Assembly: GCF_964340395.1 (NCBI RefSeq)
Contig: NC_135556.1
Location: forward strand, 10,480,001-10,544,000
From: Glandiceps talaboti
Taxonomy: Eukaryota > Hemichordata > Enteropneusta > Spengelidae
DNA length: 64,000 nt
Direction: 5' to 3'
Shown here: positions 37,201 to 43,200 of the stretch, one piece after another
How the letters are laid out: each line of letters begins with the position of its first letter
Position numbering within the stretch: position 1 is the first letter of the stretch
Program-made: the position numbers and the translations under genes
Notes under the pieces: generated by a model
Seen by the model: the letters and a program-made list of their open reading frames with translations, nothing else
What the model was told of the DNA's origin: nothing
The model's database searches: none

Positions 37201-40200
37201 TTAATGTACTACAGTAGTTGGCAGCCATATTGGATTCTAAAAATGAATCAGTTCGATTACATTTTGACCTCTATATCAAAAATTTGTGTGGTGACCCAGG
37301 AGTTTTTTTCTTGATTTTAACTGAGAATTGACTGTAGTTTTCTTGAACACAAAGTAACAGAGAAAGTTTCAGACTCTTATTTCCAAGGCAAAGGCCACTT
37401 TAATTCAATGGTTTGATATAGAAATTACAGAAGTAAAAAAAGAAAACTGTACTTGAAACTGACAAGAGGCATGTTTGTTCATTTTAATGCAACGTTTGTA
37501 GTGTTTAGAGACAATAACGACAGACCAGACGTGTAAACCATACAAATTTATATGAAGAGAAGGAATGGACTTGTAAATTCATTTAGGGAAGATCATGAAC
37601 ATCTATTATTTATTTTGTGATTTTGTAAAGGCAAGGGAAAGAGAAGACGCACTGGAAAGAGAAAACTCACTATCAAAGAAATAGAAATGTTACAGAGTGG
37701 ACAAGAAATCTATGATGCCATTCAGAATGCCACTGACCCATCCTCTGTTGAGGTAAGAAACTACCAACTATCATGTCATACAGAATGCCGCTGACCCATC
37801 CTCTGTTGAGGTAAGAAACTGCAATAATCATCTCATTCAGAATGTCACTGACCCATCCTCAGTTGAGGTAAGAAACTCCATTTTTATTTTAGATATCAAC
37901 CTGTAATATCATACTTTTATTGCAGAATTTCCTTGATGACAGACAGTTTGAACTTCTACAATCATACAGACAATTGTTAAATGAAAAGAAACAAATCGAG
38001 TTGCAAGACAAATTTAGAAAAGCATTAGCTGAGCAATCTGAAGAGGTGAGAATCTAGTCATTTTATTTCCTTGACTATCAATCCGTGTAGTTTTAGAGTG
38101 GAAGTACTTTCCAATTTGGATGGTATATGATGCACATGAAGTAATATTAAGAGATGTGAACGTATGAAAAATGATGCAGAGGACAACTAATATTGACTTG
38201 CTTGTGAGTTGTTATTTCAAACATTCAATTGAACAAAAGTTTATGGTTGACTTGATGGACTGACAGATGAATTAATGAATGAATGAATGAATGAATGAAT
38301 GAATGAATGAATGAATGAATGAATAGATGGGTGGATGGATGAATAGATAGATAGATGGGTGGATGGATGGATGGATGAATGGGTGGGTGGGTGGATGGAT
38401 GAATAGATAGATAGATAGATGGATGAATGGGTGGATGGATGGATGGATGGATGAATGCATGGATGGATGGATGAATGAATAGATGGGTCGATGGATGAAT
38501 AGATAGATAGATGGATGAATGGGTGGGTGGATGGATGAATGAATAGATAGATGGATGAATGGGTGGATGGATGGATGGATGGATGGATGGATGGATGGAT
38601 GGATGGATGAATGCATGCATGGATGGATGGATGAATGAATAGATGGGTGGATGGATGAATAGATAGATAGATGGATGGATGGATGGATGGATGGATGGAT
38701 GAATGCATGGATGGATGGATGGATGAATGGATGGATGGATGGATGAATGGGTGGGTGGATGGATGGATGGATGGATGGTAGGATGAATGGGTGGATGGAT
38801 GGATGGATGGATGAATGGGTGGAGATGGATGGATGAATGGATAGATGGATGGATGGATGGGTGCTTGGATGGATGGAGGGAGGGATTGATGGATGGATAG
38901 AGTGGATGAAAGAATACGGATAAGGTGCTTGATGGTTGAATGAATGGATTTATCCATCAAATTGTTCATGAATACTTGCTTTATATTCTGATGCCTAACT
39001 CTATTTACATACATACTATTAATCTCTGGTATTTAAAGTTACAAAGACAACAATTGAAGTGTTGATATTTATTGTCAGTTTCCCTCTAGTCGGAATGTAA
39101 CACCTATTTACAAAGTACGTGTGACAGGGTACACCGAGAGTGAACATAACACGACAAGTATCATGACAATATGGAGACCTTCAGATGATATCATCAGTCT
39201 GCTGAGCGAGGGCAGTAGACTTCAGATTTACAACCTCTCAACTTCTGCAGCAAGGTTAGTACTTCTATGAAAACATCATCATTATGTATAACATTTATTG
39301 AATTTGCAAAATTTAATATTTTCTGGATGTTTTGAACCATGGATTTTTGTAAGTGACCTGAATGTGAAACAGGAACTATGTTGATTGTCATGTACTGTAA
39401 ACCTGGAGGTTTTCATTAAAGAGTTATTTTCGCTTATTTTGCTGGAAAACAAACAACGCACAAAAATAAGTCATGACTATAATGTCACCATGCTCAGTAA
39501 TTCAGAAATATTAGTATACAGGAACTAGCTGAAGACATAAAATGGTAAAATTTTGTAGTTTCAAAAAATATCTAAGTTTGTATCAGTCTTGTACTACAGT
39601 ATACAACTATGTAAAATCGTGTTTACAACCCATAGCAGGAATGTAAAGCGTTTTCTGTATGTACCACAATCATTTTATTGTATTTGCATCAAGTGTAAAA
39701 GTATACTGTTTCATTTGCAAATTGATCACATTAGAAATGCCACGTTAGACTTGTAAATAAACCAATTGAAATAGTATACTTTACACTTGATATGAATGCT
39801 ATAAATGAGTGTAGCACATAATTATAGGTAGTGCTTTACTTCAGTGTTACTTGTTGTAAAGTTTTCTAGTGGTCAAAATATCAGAAGTTACCAGTATATT
39901 TGATGGTGCGTTTGAAACACTCAAATGCTAAGCTTTAGAGTGTAGATGGTCAATCCATTGACTGTTCTTACTTTTGATGATGCAATAAGCCCTTATCCAG
40001 TGTACCTTGGTATGGTTTTTTTAATACAGAACTAGACATGGACGGAGTAGTGATATTCAGTTGTCATCAACAAGAACAACACGATACAGGTCAATGTCAG
40101 CTGATCCCGATGTTATGGAGTACATGTATTCACCAAGAATAGTGTCTGATTTCAGTGAAATGAACTCCTGCTACATTCAACCTCCGTACAGTGAAATTGA

Positions 40201-43200
40201 CATTGTTGGTATGGTTGTCTTTGTGTCTGGATTATCAGGGTAAGTGATGTGATTGTCTTTCAGTTTCAGTTGGTCCGTAAATATTATGACAAATATTATG
40301 CATCTTGTAAAAAGCCTTAGAGAAAACACTGCCCCCCTACTACAGTCCTAATATACCTATACAACTAGTGCCCAAATACATGTATTAGCTATTGAGAAAA
40401 CACTGTCTAGCTACATGTTCTACAGCTGCCCCTAAGTCACTCGACAATTAATGCCCAAATAAGCCATAGAAGGGACACTGCAGCCCTCCTACAGCTCAAA
40501 TATCTGTACTACAAGTGCCCATATAAACAGTAAACTGTTGATGAAACCCTGAACCCTATTACAGCCCAACACAGTCACTGTACAACTAGTACCGAAATAT
40601 GCTATAAAGGGAACACTGACCACCTACCATCATAGTATCCAGTTTATTGACAGTTAGAGTTGGTATGGAAACACCCACACTATGGCAGATGTCATTCGGG
40701 CGTGTTGGAGCTATTGCATAAGTGGAAACAACGCTGGATCTTTCATGCGACATATTAATATTTGTTGTGGTTTCTCCCTAGGAATGGAATACAAAGTGTG
40801 TTTTTAGCAGACTCTGACCAGAATCTATTTGCAATCAAGTTCTGGGGAGGAGTCAAGGTAAACTGTTTCCAGATTTCATTGCTTGTATGATATGATGTGT
40901 TGGGCATGATGATTGTTTTCTAAAAACAAATTATAGATATGTGTGAAGCATGGTAAATACATTTGGGTGTAAGGCATGATAATATATATATAGTGATTGT
41001 ATCAAATCCAAATACAGGTCAATACCATACACTTATTTCCCAGCTATAAGGACACTAGTCACACCAAAAAATCACTAGTAGGACTCTTGTGCAATAGGGA
41101 AATTAGAAAACGAATTTTGTCCCCTGTATGCAAATTGGGAGAATGAATGAATGAATGAAACTTTATTTCACCAAAGTTAAACAATAACGAAAGAAAAGAC
41201 AAAAGTGTGAATACAAAAAAATGCTAATAAAATATATTAACTCTGGTGGGGACCATGGAAATAGGTAAGCATACCTAGTCGTGTCCATGATCCAACCTAC
41301 TACTTAAATTATAATACTTGATACGAGAAATAGTGAAATACAATGTAACTACTAAAAACTACTATTTACAAGAAATGTGAAAATGAATACAAAGTGACTA
41401 GAGGGCTATCGGAAAATGCGGATAAGTCTAAGTACAAAGGAACATTTGGCAAGTTACAAAAAAAAACATTACTCTGTGAAAAGATGTATTTTTAGCTGTT
41501 TTTTGAATTGGTGTCTATTAGAAATAAGTTTTATTGTTGTTGGGAGTGAATTCCAGTGCTGAGTACAAGCATATTTGAAGTTGTGTTGGCTGACCGTGAG
41601 CTTTACCTTAGGGACTGGCAGGTTTCCACTGAGACATGAACGTGTTAAGTAATTGTGAGGCACGGTTTGGGGTATGTAATGGTGAAGATTACGAGCGTAA
41701 TGACTGTTATTGAGGTCAAATAAGAACAAACAGGAATATTGAGGTCATTATAGGTCATTAGACCATACCACCTGACACAATGCCAGCCAATAACTGAAGG
41801 CTGTATGAAAATGATGTTTTGAGAACGATTCATCCATCACTGTCACTTGAAGTCAGAGGTAGTAGCATTGTGAAGGTATCGCATTACAATACCAGATAAC
41901 AGCAGTACAAAAGTATACAATACATTTTGACATAATTAGAATATGAACGTAAAAATGTTGTGTTTAATTTCCAGTTAAATATAGCAAGTTATTAATGAGA
42001 GATAATTACATTCACTCTGTCACTTTCTAGAATTACCATGTGGAAGAGATGTTGAAACCAAAGACTTTTGTAGCTGCCTGTAATTTACAGTGGAGAAGAG
42101 ATGAGAAATCCAGAGTACCAACTGCTTATGCCGGTGACCTATCTATGTTTACGCAGAAACCAAAATCTGCAAACGTCAGGAAGGCACTGTCTTCACTACA
42201 GAACCAGATCAAGGTAAGATCTGTCTCCTTATTCTTACAGGTCAGTGGTAGAAACCAAACACTAGAATAACTTCATCACAACACTGTTACTTTTAAAAAA
42301 AGCCCACTGCTATGTGAAACTATTCGAAGACCAAAGCTGTTTTTTGTTCTCCTTATACTGCTGTGAATAATTGAAGTGCACTGTTCCATACCATTCCTGA
42401 AAATTTATACATCGTTTATCTTATTGCTACAAAGTAGTATATTTTTTGGTGTTTTTATAGTATTTTTATTGGGCTTAACAAAGATACAACTCTTTCATGA
42501 AAGGAAATTTTTACATTTTGTTATTAATTTCAAAAACTGTGCCCAATGTTTACTATGTGCATTTAATTTACTTTTTCTAAATGCAATATGAAACTCTACA
42601 CTCTGAATATTTTGCAAGTATTTTTTGTTGGAAATCAAATCTGGTTTTTGTTTTCTAAACTGAATATGAATATAAAATATGAATATAACACTTAGCAACA
42701 AGAATAACAAAATGTAATAATAATGACAGTTGTTCATCACCTATTAGGATGATTTGTCTTACATTTGGAATATTCCCAAGTTCCACTTTCCTTCCCCATA
42801 ACACATAAAATCTATACAAAGTTGTATGTTATCATAAAGTATTTGAGTTAGTCTTGTAATTTTTCTGTTGTTTTTGAATCATTGTTACAATTTTCGCCGT
42901 ATTTGCAAAAGCATATGAAATCGTTTTGAAAGACTGCTACATACATGTTTTGCAAAATGTTCTAGCAATGACCACAATTCTAAATGTATCACTAGTGAAT
43001 GACTTTAAAGTAACAAAATAAAAGAGTTCGTTTATAAACAGGAAATTTCATCTGATCATGTTATCTTTTATGAAAGTATTACAAAAACTAAATAGTGACC
43101 AGTCTAGTATTTTTATTTCACCATTGAAAAAGAAGAAAGAAATTTAAAACAAAGTATCACCCAAATCATACTAGTACCAATGTGTCACTTTACCGACGGA

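Noticed and set aside
38225-39014. 257-codon minus-strand ORF
   Set aside because: Ile-His-Pro-Ser repeats come from GATG/GAAT simple sequence in BRCA2 intron 16.
39088-39254. Alternative acceptor for BRCA2 exon 17 at CCCTCTAG
   Set aside because: Using it in phase 0 produces a stop within 20 codons, whereas the upstream AG gives a clean match to human BRCA2.
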